Positions 10,009 to 20,312 of a stretch of DNA of 64,000 nt are shown here, piece after piece (positions within the stretch are counted from its first letter, which is position 1; each line of letters opens with the position of its first letter). The DNA is from Lyngbya sp. CCAP 1446/10. GTDB lineage: Bacteria; Cyanobacteriota; Cyanobacteriia; Cyanobacteriales; Microcoleaceae. The position numbers and the translations under genes were made by a program. The stretch spans positions 32,730-96,729 of the forward strand of contig NZ_JAIGNI010000032.1 of assembly GCF_026130175.1 (NCBI RefSeq), written 5' to 3'. A model generated the notes under the pieces. It made no database searches. It saw nothing but the letters and a program-made list of their open reading frames with translations, and was not told the origin of the DNA.

Positions 10009-12957
10009 ATGAAAAGACGCAGTTTGCGGCTGTCGGTTCTCATATTTTTGGCAGTATTGCTATCATTTTTTGCCGTCAATGTCCAGGCTCAATCTTCATC
10101 AATTTTGGCAAAGATTGGGGGAGAAAATTCTCTAGTTGGCATTGAAAAAGTCGAAAAAGTTGCCGTGAGTGGCGGAAATTTAGCGATTAGCAATCAGCCG
10201 CGAGATGGGAAGGCATTGGAGGTGCTAGCTAGACAACGTTATGCCGCCGGAGAGTTTGCAGAAGCTGCGAAGTATTGGCAGCAAGCTGTTTCGGCTTTTG
10301 AGGTTAAGGGAGATTGGTTGAATCAGGCGATCGCCCTCAGCAATCTTTCCTTGACTTATCAGCAGTTTGGGCGCTGGGAAGAGGCTAATAGTGCGATCGC
10401 CCTTAGTCGCAGTTTGTTACCGGAGGAGTCGAAGGTAAAGTCATTAGTGGAATTAAAGGCGATCGGGCAAATTCTCGATATTCAATCCAATGGGCAATGG
10501 GAACAGGGCCAAGTCAATCTTGCATTAAAAACAGCGCAGCAAGCAACGAAAATTTATGTTAAACTCAAGGATAATTTAGGCTGGAAACGCAGTCTAATTG
10601 CTCAAGTCAAAACCCTGCAAGCATTAGGTTTATATCAGCAAGCTTGCCAAGCAATTATCCCAGTTATAGAATCAAACAATCCCGAAAAATTCGCCATTCC
10701 CAGTCAGGATTGTCAGCAATTCATGACTAAGAAATTAGCAGAAATCAAAGGAAGTGTCAAAACGCCATCAAATCCGACTTTAAAAAATATTAAAATTACC
10801 GGGGCGCGTCTCCTTGGGGATGTGTGGAGACAGCTTGGTTATTTGAATGAGTCTCAACAATTGCTGGAAGAAGTAGATCGAGTTGTTACTCAACCAGAAT
10901 ATCCTCAAGAGAAGGCTTTGGTGTTACTAAGTTTAGGTGATACTTATCAAGCCTTGGGAAATAGAAACAAATTTTTGTCTGAATCGAACTATAAAGAATA
11001 CTACCAAAATGCTATAAATTCCTATAAAAAATCTATAAATGTGGCTACGAATAATTCTTTTGTCAAGGTTCAAGCACAACTAAATTTATTAAGCCTTTTA
11101 GTTGACGATCGAATCGGATCGGCTGTAGATTTAAAAGTAAGTCAAAAATTACGGACAGATATTTTATCACAATTGAATAAGTTGCCACAAAACCACGGCA
11201 AGATTTATGCAGAAGTTAGTTTGATGAATAGTTTGGTTCGCCTCAAGCAGGAAGAAATAAAAATTGCTAGTAATGTTTCAAATTCGTCTAGTGTAAACTC
11301 AGAACAATTATCAAATTATTGTTTGCAAAATTCTTCGATTGTGGCTGAAAGTTTATCTGGCAATAAGTCATCTGTATCTGAGAGAGAAATTGTCGAATTG
11401 GGAGCAAAGGCGATCGAGTTGGCTAGGGATTTGGGTGATTTGAGGGCAACAGCCTATGCTTTGGGCAATTTGGGTACCGTGTATGAAAAGCATCAGCATT
11501 GGCTGGAGGCTCAAAAGTGTACGGAACAAGCTTTGTTGTTGTCGCAGAATGTTAGTCTAAATGCGCCGGATCTGGCTTATTTGTGGCAGTGGCAATTGGG
11601 ACGGATTCGTTGGCGTGGGGAGGCGAAGGATGTTCAAGGTGCGATCGCTGCTTATACGGCCGCCTTTAATACGTTACAATCGGTACGGAATGATTTAGTG
11701 CCGATTAGTCGAGAGGGCCAGTTTGATTTTCGCGATAAAATAGAACCTGTTTATCGGGAGTTGGTGGACTTGTTGTTGAAGGGAGAGAACCCTAGTCAAG
11801 AGAATTTGAAACAAGCTCGAAATGTAATTGAAGCCCTTCAGGTTGCTGAATTGGATAACTTTTTTCGCGATGCTTGCGTCGTAGTGAATAAGTCAGAAGA
11901 GATAGATAAAATTGCTGACAAATACGATCCAACGGCGGCAGTTATCCATGCAATTATTTTAGAAGATCGTTTAGCAATTATCCTGAAGTTACCAGGCAAA
12001 ATATCCTTAGAATATCGGCAAACCTACCAGCCGAACACACTCGTTAAAGAGACAATCAAAAATCTACAAAACAATTTAATTGAAAAAGGTAACACTTCGG
12101 AAGCCTTACCAGAATCAGAAAAACTGTACCAATGGTTGATAGAACCAGTAGAATCATTGGTTGAAAGTGCCAAAAATGTAGAAACATTAGTATTTATCTT
12201 AGACAGGCCCCTGCAGGTGATCCCAATGGGAGCTCTTCACGATAAGCGCTCAAATAAGTATCTAATGCAAAAAGATTATGCTCTTGCTCTAGTTCCAGGT
12301 TTACAGCTTCTCGAACCTAAACCTTGGAATCAAGTAAAATCAAGCAAGTTAAAAGTGCTGCTAGGAGGTGTAGATAAACCCCAGACACTAGAAGGTCAAG
12401 ATTTTACAAAAATCGAAAAATTAGTAGAAGAATTGGATGGAATCGGAAAATTTGTAGAAACCACCAAAAGATTTTTGAATGAAGACTTTACTCTAACCAA
12501 CCTTCAACAAGAGTTGGCTTTGGCTAATATCCCCATTCTGCATATCAAAACACACGGTCAGTTTAGCTCTGACCCCGAAAAAACTTTTATTGTTGCTTTT
12601 GGAAGCTTGCTCAAAAGTCAAGATTTGGATAAATTGATTAAGAAGGGTAATAAAAAGGATGTTCGAGCGATCGAGTTACTGGTACTCAGTGCTTGCAAAA
12701 CAGCAAAGGGGGATGATAGAGCAGTCTTAGGACTATCAGGGGTAGCTATACGGGCAGGGGCTCGCAGTACCGTTTCAAGTTTGTGGGTAGCAGAAGATGC
12801 AGCCAACACAGAAATTATAGTGCGATTTTATAAAGAGTTGCGTCAACCGGGAATGACAAGGGCAAAAGCGCTTCATATTGCTCAACAAGCATACTTTAAA
12901 ACAGGGTCAGAACCCTATTTTTGGGCACCTTATATTATCGTTGGCAATTGGCTTTAA
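10009..12957 (+). CDS. Exported TPR-CHAT domain protein
   Basis: An ATG at 10009 is preferred to the in-frame ATG at 9943, because it removes a 52-bp overlap with the porin gene and gives a good signal peptide (MKRRSLRLSV..., cleavage after VQAQ). TPR-like repeats fill about residues 50-560 (AEAAKYWQQAVSAFE, ALSNLSLTYQQFGRWEEA, ALGNLGTVYEKHQHWLEA). A C-terminal CHAT (caspase-like) domain has the His motif HIKTHGQF and the Cys motif LVLSACKTAKG, so both catalytic residues are present. Location after tpsA-tpsB suggests a periplasmic or secreted protease acting with the adhesin; such linkage is frequent in filamentous cyanobacteria. The substrate is unknown. Confidence 0.85.
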   Translation: MKRRSLRLSVLIFLAVLLSFFAVNVQAQSSSILAKIGGENSLVGIEKVEKVAVSGGNLAISNQPRDGKALEVLARQRYAAGEFAEAAKYWQQAVSAFEVKGDWLNQAIALSNLSLTYQQFGRWEEANSAIALSRSLLPEESKVKSLVELKAIGQILDIQSNGQWEQGQVNLALKTAQQATKIYVKLKDNLGWKRSLIAQVKTLQALGLYQQACQAIIPVIESNNPEKFAIPSQDCQQFMTKKLAEIKGSVKTPSNPTLKNIKITGARLLGDVWRQLGYLNESQQLLEEVDRVVTQPEYPQEKALVLLSLGDTYQALGNRNKFLSESNYKEYYQNAINSYKKSINVATNNSFVKVQAQLNLLSLLVDDRIGSAVDLKVSQKLRTDILSQLNKLPQNHGKIYAEVSLMNSLVRLKQEEIKIASNVSNSSSVNSEQLSNYCLQNSSIVAESLSGNKSSVSEREIVELGAKAIELARDLGDLRATAYALGNLGTVYEKHQHWLEAQKCTEQALLLSQNVSLNAPDLAYLWQWQLGRIRWRGEAKDVQGAIAAYTAAFNTLQSVRNDLVPISREGQFDFRDKIEPVYRELVDLLLKGENPSQENLKQARNVIEALQVAELDNFFRDACVVVNKSEEIDKIADKYDPTAAVIHAIILEDRLAIILKLPGKISLEYRQTYQPNTLVKETIKNLQNNLIEKGNTSEALPESEKLYQWLIEPVESLVESAKNVETLVFILDRPLQVIPMGALHDKRSNKYLMQKDYALALVPGLQLLEPKPWNQVKSSKLKVLLGGVDKPQTLEGQDFTKIEKLVEELDGIGKFVETTKRFLNEDFTLTNLQQELALANIPILHIKTHGQFSSDPEKTFIVAFGSLLKSQDLDKLIKKGNKKDVRAIELLVLSACKTAKGDDRAVLGLSGVAIRAGARSTVSSLWVAEDAANTEIIVRFYKELRQPGMTRAKALHIAQQAYFKTGSEPYFWAPYIIVGNWL

Positions 12958-13047
12958 TCCAAGACGCTTGGGATCGGAAAAACCCTGTGATATCGTGTTC
13001 GGTCGATTAACCATACTAAAAAAATAAAACAGCCCTGTCCTATTGAG

Positions 13048-13794
13048 TTATTTTTCCGAGAGTTGCACACCACCAACTAAAGGTTCTTCAGCCAGATCTC
13101 TATATCCAGAAGATTCTAATAGCTTAATCCATTGAATTTTCAATTTTTCATCTTTAGGATTTGCAAGCAAACGCTGAGCTAAACTGGCGACGGAATCATA
13201 CCAAATATCAGGTGTTGCTGTATTGATTTGCTGTTGGCGTTCAGAGGTAAGTGGTACTCGCGCGACAAACCCATTCACAGACAAGTCAGTTGTAGAGCGC
13301 GTATAAGGTTCACAATTTAATTTTAAGTACCAAAGGTAATACTTATTGAGTTCAAGAGCGTAGTTTGGAGATTTTGGCAGGCTAACACTAATAATTCCTG
13401 GTGTTTTTGCCAAAGTGACCGCAGCTTTATAAATTCTCTTTTTCCCATCTTCAGTTTGCAGAGAAAACTCGACTGAGTTTATATCTTCAGGATTGTAGGG
13501 AATATAAAACAAAAAAGTTGGATATTCAGAAGTCGTGTATACCGGGTTCTTAATAGGTACAATAGCGGTAATTGACTTACTTGTTTTTTTGCAGTTTGGA
13601 TTAGTAGGGTCAAGTCCGGTTCCGGTTCTTATTATATTATCCCGTGGCGGTGGCGGTGGCGGTGTTTGAGGAGGTTTTGGGGGGGATTTGCTCAAAAAAA
13701 TTGCACTGTAGGTTTGTACAGAGATAGGAGAAATCGTGATAATCGCCAGCGCAATAATGATAGCAAAAGCTAGTTGGAAATATAGCCGAGGCAT
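13048..13794 (-). CDS. DUF928 family exported protein
   Basis: A 248-residue protein with an N-terminal hydrophobic segment (about 7-30, signal peptide or anchor), then a proline run (PPKPPQTPPPPPP) and a DUF928-type domain with conserved stretches (NPVYTTSEYPTFLFYIPY, YYLWYLKLNC). It is the last gene of the minus-strand unit that starts with the sigma-like factor, 34 bp after the CHAT-CHASE2 gene. DUF928 has no assigned biochemical function; recurrent linkage to CHAT-CHASE2 proteins in cyanobacteria suggests an envelope role in the same pathway. Confidence 0.75.
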   Translation of the reverse strand: MPRLYFQLAFAIIIALAIITISPISVQTYSAIFLSKSPPKPPQTPPPPPPRDNIIRTGTGLDPTNPNCKKTSKSITAIVPIKNPVYTTSEYPTFLFYIPYNPEDINSVEFSLQTEDGKKRIYKAAVTLAKTPGIISVSLPKSPNYALELNKYYLWYLKLNCEPYTRSTTDLSVNGFVARVPLTSERQQQINTATPDIWYDSVASLAQRLLANPKDEKLKIQWIKLLESSGYRDLAEEPLVGGVQLSEK

Positions 13795-13828
13795 TGGGAT
13801 TTAGTTGTTGTGTTTTTGTCTAGGATGC

Positions 13829-16192
13829 TTATTCCGGCTGTCGATTTTGAGATATTTTATGGAGGACTAATCCACTGCCGGTCGCTACTAAAGCTAAGGC
13901 TGAGGGAACTAAAGGCATCCATCTGCCCTGGTTAAGCATCTCAAGACAAATGTGATATAAGAGCACGCTAGCAACACAAGCGGCAATTGTCAAGTGCAGT
14001 CGGGGACGAACATATATCACCAATACTCCGCCAGTAAACGCCCATAGCCAAACAAATACTGCATCGCCCCATTGCAAATTACCCCACTGTGGTAGGAACG
14101 ATAACAAAGGTCGTTTTGGGTTATCCATCACGGCGCTAAGAATTTGACTTGTCATGTGGGTATGAATCCATACTCCTGGCATTTGGCCATAGGGAGTATC
14201 AAAATCATCTCTAGCTATTTCGGCAGTATAGCCGACGATGACTACCCGATCTTTGATTGCATTTTCGCTGACTTTTCCCTCTAAAATATCTGTCAGTGAA
14301 ACTATTTTTGCTGGTCTAGGATTGGCGCGGTAGTTGAGGAGAATTTGGCTACTCTTGCCATCGAGGCTTTGATAACCTCCTGTGTGTGAGGCTAAGCGAT
14401 TAAAAATTACTCCGCCCAATTCCCAATTTTTTGTGGTTTGATTAACTTGTAATGGTTCAATTTTCTGGGCTGATAAGAATGAAAATGCTAATAAAAAACT
14501 GAAGCTGTAGGGTGTAATACATTTAGAAGATTTAGGCAAATAATTGGGTTCATAGGATAATAATTGGCGACGGACTGTCTGATGTTTATTGTCTTGAATG
14601 TTATTATCAAAAATATCTACAAATCCTACTTGTTCGGTTAATTGTTTTGGGGAAAATTCAGGAAGCGGAGCATAATCTGCCGCCGACGATTGATAGGAAC
14701 AAACGGTATAAAAGTTTTTATTTCTTTTAAAGATTTCGATCCAATCTTTACGGGCTGTGATATCCAGATTATCCTTGATTCTAGGTTGATTGCGAGATAT
14801 ATCGAGGCCAAAGGCGGCTGGTTTATATTTTTCTACTTTCTTGACGATTTCTGCTAAAGCGGATTCTTTGATCGGATAGCCACCATACTTATCAACTTCT
14901 TGTTGATTGATTTCAACTACTGTGATGCGGGGATCGATCGCCTCAGCTTGGCGCTGTCGCATTAAATAATCGTAAGCAGGTAATTCCAGAGGTTCGAGGA
15001 ATTGTAGCGATCGCACTCCCATGACTGCACCGGTGGCGATCGCACTTGCCATCAACACAGTTTGAAAATTACGCCAAATAGAAAAGCGTTTACGCTCTTC
15101 CTCATTTCCCCTCAACAACTCAATCCAAGTGAGAGCCTCAACACCCGGAGACTCATAAATCATCGGCAACCAGCTAGCACCAGGATAGTTAAGCTCAAAT
15201 CCATGCAGCCTTTCCCGCGCTTTCCCAACTGATTTATCCAAAGACTTATTTTCTATAGCAAATGCGTCCAACAAATACTCCAAAAACTTTTGAGCTACTT
15301 CATCAGGGACTCGCTCTCGCATGGCGATAACTGCTGGAATTTGTAGAGAAGCGAGTTCCTGCACTAATCCCATGCCGTCACAAGAATTGAAAATCGCTAA
15401 TTTTAAACCATGCTGAATAGCATTTTCTAAACCATACTTTAAGTCGTCAATTGCTATGCTTTCTGTTTCACTGAGGGCGAGTTTACCCTGGCTGTAATCA
15501 TCATTGCTCGAACTATGACCAGCAAAGAATAAAATATCCCAATGCTGTCGCCATAACTCATCATTTAGCTTGCTGTTGGAAGTAGCTATCAGAGGTTCAA
15601 TGTAGGCAGATTTTCGGGAAAGCTTTTCGGTCAAAAGCTTCAAATCTGCCTGAATATTGATACCTGTATCTTCTCCCATAACAACCAGAATTCTGACCTG
15701 GGTTTGATTTTTTTTGCCTTGGTATTTATGGGGATTTTTCTGGTTAACTTTGCTAATAATTGGCTCGATTTTAGCATGATGTAAAACATCCCACAAATGC
15801 CAAGGCAATGCCCAAAGAGCGATATCATCTGTTTGAACAATAAATCTGACATTTTCTCCTTCAGAACTCAAGACTTGTAAGAGCTTATCCCGGACAGGCT
15901 GAAAGCTTTTATCTCCTGAATTCAACCAAGTATTCATACTTGTTTCCACAGACTTAGCTGAATCTTTAACGGAAATTTTGGTAATTTGCGCCTTTTTGGT
16001 GTGCTCTAATTTGCGGTAAGAACCACAACCTGCTTTTTCGCGAGCTAAGCGTAAATTTTCAGAGGCTTTCAGCACTTCTGTAGCTGGCGGCAACCACCCA
16101 GAAATAGAATAGGATATACTATCAACTTTAAGACTGACAGAATAAGGCTGTTTGATTTCCGTTTTGATATCTAAGATGATTAACTTGCTCAT
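13829..16192 (-). CDS. CHAT-CHASE2 membrane sensor-protease
   Basis: A 787-residue protein with two modules in one chain. Residues about 100-350 form a CHAT caspase-like domain: the His motif is FFAGHSS and the Cys motif is IFNSCDGMG. A transmembrane segment (about 372-392) leads to an extracytoplasmic CHASE2 sensor domain (about 395-680, RITVVEINQQEVDKYGGYP... FDTPYGQMPGVWIHTHMTSQIL), then three C-terminal helices (about 700-775). The CHAT part should be cytoplasmic and the CHASE2 part periplasmic, so an external signal could control an internal protease. It lies between the DUF1822 and DUF928 genes. Confidence 0.85.
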   Translation of the reverse strand: MSKLIILDIKTEIKQPYSVSLKVDSISYSISGWLPPATEVLKASENLRLAREKAGCGSYRKLEHTKKAQITKISVKDSAKSVETSMNTWLNSGDKSFQPVRDKLLQVLSSEGENVRFIVQTDDIALWALPWHLWDVLHHAKIEPIISKVNQKNPHKYQGKKNQTQVRILVVMGEDTGINIQADLKLLTEKLSRKSAYIEPLIATSNSKLNDELWRQHWDILFFAGHSSSNDDYSQGKLALSETESIAIDDLKYGLENAIQHGLKLAIFNSCDGMGLVQELASLQIPAVIAMRERVPDEVAQKFLEYLLDAFAIENKSLDKSVGKARERLHGFELNYPGASWLPMIYESPGVEALTWIELLRGNEEERKRFSIWRNFQTVLMASAIATGAVMGVRSLQFLEPLELPAYDYLMRQRQAEAIDPRITVVEINQQEVDKYGGYPIKESALAEIVKKVEKYKPAAFGLDISRNQPRIKDNLDITARKDWIEIFKRNKNFYTVCSYQSSAADYAPLPEFSPKQLTEQVGFVDIFDNNIQDNKHQTVRRQLLSYEPNYLPKSSKCITPYSFSFLLAFSFLSAQKIEPLQVNQTTKNWELGGVIFNRLASHTGGYQSLDGKSSQILLNYRANPRPAKIVSLTDILEGKVSENAIKDRVVIVGYTAEIARDDFDTPYGQMPGVWIHTHMTSQILSAVMDNPKRPLLSFLPQWGNLQWGDAVFVWLWAFTGGVLVIYVRPRLHLTIAACVASVLLYHICLEMLNQGRWMPLVPSALALVATGSGLVLHKISQNRQPE

Positions 16193-16223
16193 AGGTTTTG
16201 GTCTGCTGGTAATGATGGTTAAT

Positions 16224-17669
16224 TTAAACAGTAAAAGGTTCTTTGATGCTCACTCCGTTAACTGCTATTTTAACCTGAAAATAATCGCCGATCGCCGCCG
16301 TAAATGTCCATTCAATTAGATTGTCAGCAGCATCCGTTTGTTCTTCAAAGAAAACTTTGTCATCTTCATCTAGGATACTAAGTTGCAGATTTGGTGGCAG
16401 AATTGGCGATCGCTCAGAACGTAATAGCAGATGAACGTTGATTTTATCAGTTTCTTCAGGGGTAAGAGTCAGCACAAGTTGGAGTCGATCGCTATCAAAG
16501 CGCATCCCTAAATTAATAGTCTTACCAATGCCTACACCCGCACTCTCATTAGTCGGATCAATTTTCCCCAAACTCACGGATGCTTCGCGGCGCAAGGCCT
16601 CATTTTCATTTGTTTCCAGCAGATGAGTCAGGATGGCGATCGCTTCCAAATTTCCTAATTCAAGACCACCTAATACTTTAATCCCCTGCAATTGATTCTG
16701 GGGATTGCGGTTATTATTGACAATTTCAGTCAGTGTGGGAATGGTATTGTGACTCTTAGAGTTACCGTCTCGATAGGACAAAGCTCCATTAACTAAACTC
16801 TGGTCTAAATTACCAAAATTTTCTTTCATTTGCTCAAGCATCTTCCAGCCAGCTTGCGAATAATTATTCATCCGCTGAAGTAAAGTTGCTAGAGTTGGAG
16901 TCGCGACAACTGGCACAAAATTTGCTACACGATTGTGATACAATTGTTGCCGATATTTGTCATTTGCCAAGAAAGCTGCCCACTGTTCAAAGGATACTTT
17001 CAGTCGGGGAGAATATAGCGAGGAATCGCCCAAAATCTGTAATAATTTTGCCGCATCCATCTCGGACAAATTAAGGACTGGAGCAACTTCTGCTTGCAAG
17101 TTTAATCCTAGAGTAATTTGCATGACAGTCAGAGATGCCGTCAACTCATCTATGGCTAAGGAATAAGTGCGATCGCCCGCGTTGTATCTGCCTTGATGCT
17201 TCAGTTGCTGATGAGTCGCAAACCCGCAGACTTCCAGCCAACAGCGATCGTCATCATCCCCATCCAAATTCACCTGCACAGCCACATAATAATCACCAGC
17301 CCAACTAGGAATATCAACCCATTCCTGCGGCACACAAATTTCTTCTAAATCTGACTCGTCATTGGGAATAAACACCAGTCTGCTATCACCAATCTGAATA
17401 GCTGTGCCGTTGACTACTTCCCAAATACTAGCAAGATCCTGACCGTGCCAGACTAAAGGTTGAGGGTTCTCTGGTTCCAGCCAATCAGAAAGCCAGTTAA
17501 ATAAAGCATTTAAACAAGCGCCATTGAGATAACCATTGTAGCGAGCAATAGGATGAGAGTGGTGTTGACTTTGTTGCCAAGTAGTTTCTAGGTCTACTTG
17601 GTCAATTGTCAAGCGCAGCCGTTCAGAAATCTGAGACTCTAAGGGTGAATATTTTGTGAATTCAAACAT
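16224..17669 (-). CDS. DUF1822 family protein
   Basis: A DUF1822 protein of 481 residues. The ATG at 17669 (MFEFTKYSP) is chosen because AAAGGAG lies 7 nt upstream; a longer frame to 17693 would overlap the sigma gene further. DUF1822 features cover about 10-250 (NGYLNGACLNALFNWL, CWLEVCGFATHQQLK). A HEAT-like segment (about 300-380, LQGIKVLGGLELGNLEAIAIL) and a C-terminal beta domain follow. The gene starts 4 nt after the sigma-like gene, with its ribosome site inside that gene's end, so the two are coupled. The function of DUF1822 is unknown. Confidence 0.8.
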   Translation of the reverse strand: MFEFTKYSPLESQISERLRLTIDQVDLETTWQQSQHHSHPIARYNGYLNGACLNALFNWLSDWLEPENPQPLVWHGQDLASIWEVVNGTAIQIGDSRLVFIPNDESDLEEICVPQEWVDIPSWAGDYYVAVQVNLDGDDDDRCWLEVCGFATHQQLKHQGRYNAGDRTYSLAIDELTASLTVMQITLGLNLQAEVAPVLNLSEMDAAKLLQILGDSSLYSPRLKVSFEQWAAFLANDKYRQQLYHNRVANFVPVVATPTLATLLQRMNNYSQAGWKMLEQMKENFGNLDQSLVNGALSYRDGNSKSHNTIPTLTEIVNNNRNPQNQLQGIKVLGGLELGNLEAIAILTHLLETNENEALRREASVSLGKIDPTNESAGVGIGKTINLGMRFDSDRLQLVLTLTPEETDKINVHLLLRSERSPILPPNLQLSILDEDDKVFFEEQTDAADNLIEWTFTAAIGDYFQVKIAVNGVSIKEPFTV

Positions 17670-17673
17670 TTTT

Positions 17674-19326
17674 TTATTCTCCTTTGTTAACACTAATTAG
17701 AATTTGCAAGCATTCGTCAACGATAACATCAACTGTTTGGAAGGCATCTTCAGCCTGAAGAGAGAGATTCCGACTACGACAGACAGCCAGAACTTGAGAT
17801 TGATAAAAGTCCAGTAACCACTTTTCTACATACTTATTCACCCAAGTATTCAATACCTTAAAAAAAGTGGATTGTAAGTTCTGCTGAGCTTGAAAAAGTA
17901 TGGCATTCACCTCTAAGATATTCATGTTCAGCATAGTCCCAATCCTTTCTACGTTTAACTGCTGACCATAGTGAAGATGGAAAACAGTTTCCTCTTGAGA
18001 TTCAAGTTTTTTCACAGCTTCAACTAAAGCTGCGTGAATTAAATCTGAATGCAGGGGAGCGCGGAAGTTTTTATGCAGCCATTGCAATACATATTTTTCG
18101 GGCCATGCTTCCGGCTGTGACATTTCAGCCATAGTTTTGATGAGTTTTGTTTTAATAGTATTCAGGCGACGAGAAATAGCAGATTGACTGATTCCTAATT
18201 TAATTTGTAGTTGTGCTTGCTTGATGCCACAACCATAATAAAGCAGGAGAGCTTTGTGTTGATCTGGTTTAAATTCTTCTATCTGTTTGCGAAAAACAGA
18301 GTGAATTTGCTGGCTTTTTCTGCCATTTTCCTCAGTATTTTCATCTGCTTCTATATCAAAAAATTCTTCGGTATCTGACTGAGATAAGTTTTCATCGCCT
18401 TTTTCCTGATGTGATTCCCAGGAGATTTTATTGTTAATGGGATTTTGGTAATTTTGTAATGCTTTAATACAAAATTCCATCCAAGCTTGCATTTGCTCTT
18501 GATTGATATTTGAGCCAGCGGAGACTTCGTGAGGTGCATTCGAGAGGGCTTTTTCTGAATTGTAATATTCAGTGGCTTGCCAAAAGTCTTCAGTATCAGC
18601 ATTGTGCCATTTCTCCCCTCTTTGCCTGACCGCAGGATTATAAACTTTGTTCAAGCGATAAACTTTTTTAAAATATTTGCTTGCAAAGATATATTTTGTA
18701 ATTGTCGATTCTTGAATCGCAGAATTTTCCAGCGCGTTCCGAAGCTCTTTCTCAGATTTTTCAACTAGCAGTCGCCACGGCGAAAACTTACCTACAGACA
18801 TTTGATCTCGGATATATTGGCTCAAGGCAGCTTGAATGTAGGTATTTAGAGAAGCCTGACGATCGCAATCATAGGATTGTAACAAGCGGCACAGATTTTC
18901 AGGATTGTAGATAAAAATGCGAGCAGAGGAGAGATACTCGTCCCAAGGCTGCTCCTGGAAGTTTTTTGAGACTTCTTTAGCTGCATAATAGCAGTTTCTT
19001 TCAAGGTAACAAAGCAAGTGTTCTAAAGCTAGCTTTTGGCGTTTTTTTGGCTCCCATTGTTGAGGGATTGATGTCGCATTAATTGCTATTTTTCTCCAAT
19101 ATATTGCTAAATCTTTGCTGTGATTTTTCTGGGAACATAACTGTGCAAATTCCGGGTTTCGTTGTTGATACAAATTAAAATTGGTTCTGAGATGATTCTG
19201 GTTTTGCCACTCAAAAATCTGGGCATTTTTGCTGGTATTCAGCCTGAGATAGGTGCAAAATTCGTCGGTGTAATTTTGACGTTCTGGCAGTCGGGGAATG
19301 TTTCCCTGATAAGAAGGGTTGGTCAT
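17674..19326 (-). CDS. Sigma-70-like factor (divergent, cyanobacterial)
   Basis: A 550-residue protein. A sigma region-4-like helix-turn-helix is visible around 375-410 (FKPDQHKALLLYYGCGIKQ followed by LGISQSAISRRLNTIK), and a second HTH-like segment around 465-495 (QQLNVERIGTMLNMNILEV). The N-terminal half is alpha-helical with a possible region 2 (about 220-300). It is first in the unit with DUF1822, CHAT-CHASE2 and DUF928 genes, so it may direct transcription of this envelope-sensing module. It is much more divergent than housekeeping sigma factors, so promoter recognition is inferred. Confidence 0.72.
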   Translation of the reverse strand: MTNPSYQGNIPRLPERQNYTDEFCTYLRLNTSKNAQIFEWQNQNHLRTNFNLYQQRNPEFAQLCSQKNHSKDLAIYWRKIAINATSIPQQWEPKKRQKLALEHLLCYLERNCYYAAKEVSKNFQEQPWDEYLSSARIFIYNPENLCRLLQSYDCDRQASLNTYIQAALSQYIRDQMSVGKFSPWRLLVEKSEKELRNALENSAIQESTITKYIFASKYFKKVYRLNKVYNPAVRQRGEKWHNADTEDFWQATEYYNSEKALSNAPHEVSAGSNINQEQMQAWMEFCIKALQNYQNPINNKISWESHQEKGDENLSQSDTEEFFDIEADENTEENGRKSQQIHSVFRKQIEEFKPDQHKALLLYYGCGIKQAQLQIKLGISQSAISRRLNTIKTKLIKTMAEMSQPEAWPEKYVLQWLHKNFRAPLHSDLIHAALVEAVKKLESQEETVFHLHYGQQLNVERIGTMLNMNILEVNAILFQAQQNLQSTFFKVLNTWVNKYVEKWLLDFYQSQVLAVCRSRNLSLQAEDAFQTVDVIVDECLQILISVNKGE

Positions 19327-19858
19327 CTTAGTTTGTTATCCAAGAACAATAAAGGAGGAATTGAGCCAGAAGTTTTGAGTTTACAGCAGCCTCGCTGGGG
19401 AGGAAGCTGTTGGCCAGTACAGAGGCTCAGAGGTTTTTGAGTTGCAGTCATGGGGGAAATTGGGCGACTGAAGCATAGCGGCTGGGAGAGCGTCCTATAA
19501 AGTGTGCTACTAACTTATTGGTGTCGTCAGCCGACATTTATGCGGGTGGCTCTGAGTTGGGGATGCAGCATTGTCTCTGAGAGGCAGTAGCAGTGCATCT
19601 GTTGCTTGCCCCTGGGCTAAGGCTGAAAGTGCAGTTGGTATCTAACTCTTGAGACATAACTGCTTGAGTTGAGTTACAGCAAGCTTCTGGGCACATTCCT
19701 CTAAAAGTGGGGTGCTAGGTCTCACAGGCAATCCCAGAATATCTGGCTGGTTGACTCTGCTATTGCATTGTCCCACAATCGACTGCGATCGCTCTTCGGT
19801 TCTGGAGGGCGATCGCCTCTTACTAAACCGCACTCCAATATCACCGAGACAACTTTGA
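19327..19858. other. Gene-free stretch upstream of the sigma-like operon
   Basis: No convincing gene is seen on either strand. It must hold the promoter of the minus-strand sigma-like unit, but no clear consensus box could be assigned. Confidence 0.5.
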
Positions 19859-20014
19859 ATACACCTTGAGCTAGCCAAGGCTTTAGTAGAAAAAGAGCCG
19901 AAATGGGATGAGGCGATAACCTCTTACCAACGTGCGATCAAACTAAATCCAGATTATTCGCGATCACACCAACACTTAGGGGATGCTTTGGCGGAAGTGG
20001 GTAAAATCGACTAA
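19859..20014 (+). pseudogene. TPR protein remnant
   Basis: A 51-codon open stretch ending in TAA encodes one and a half TPR units (AKALVEKEPKWDEAITSYQR, then KLNPDYSRSHQHLGDALAEV). An in-frame stop lies just upstream and there is no start codon, so this is the broken tail of a TPR protein. Downstream, 20015-20312, nothing recognisable is seen. Confidence 0.6.
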
Positions 20015-20312
20015 GCAAGTACCTGTTAGCGTCGCGCCTTACAACATCAACCGAGAATTGTATGAATCAACAAGGATTAAGAAGGAAGGTTACCTAATGG
20101 TACTAGAAAATCAAACAAAAAATGGTGGTACTAAATATGTAATGATTTCTTGCAGCATACTCCAGGTTCATGAAGTACATTACCAACTATTCGTAAACCA
20201 GCTAAAGTAGAGCCGTATGATTATCTGTACCACATATACATGGAATATGCTGTTGTAAGAGCTTCTTCATTAAATGTTTAATTGTTAATTAAAATTTAAT
20301 GAATTTAGAGAT

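Noticed and set aside
10009..16192. Two CHAT proteases taken as a Craspase-type CRISPR protease system
   Set aside because: They lie over 11 kb from the CRISPR island in other operons, and the effector complex is Cmr-type, not the gRAMP/Cas7-11 type that works with CHAT-TPR proteases.
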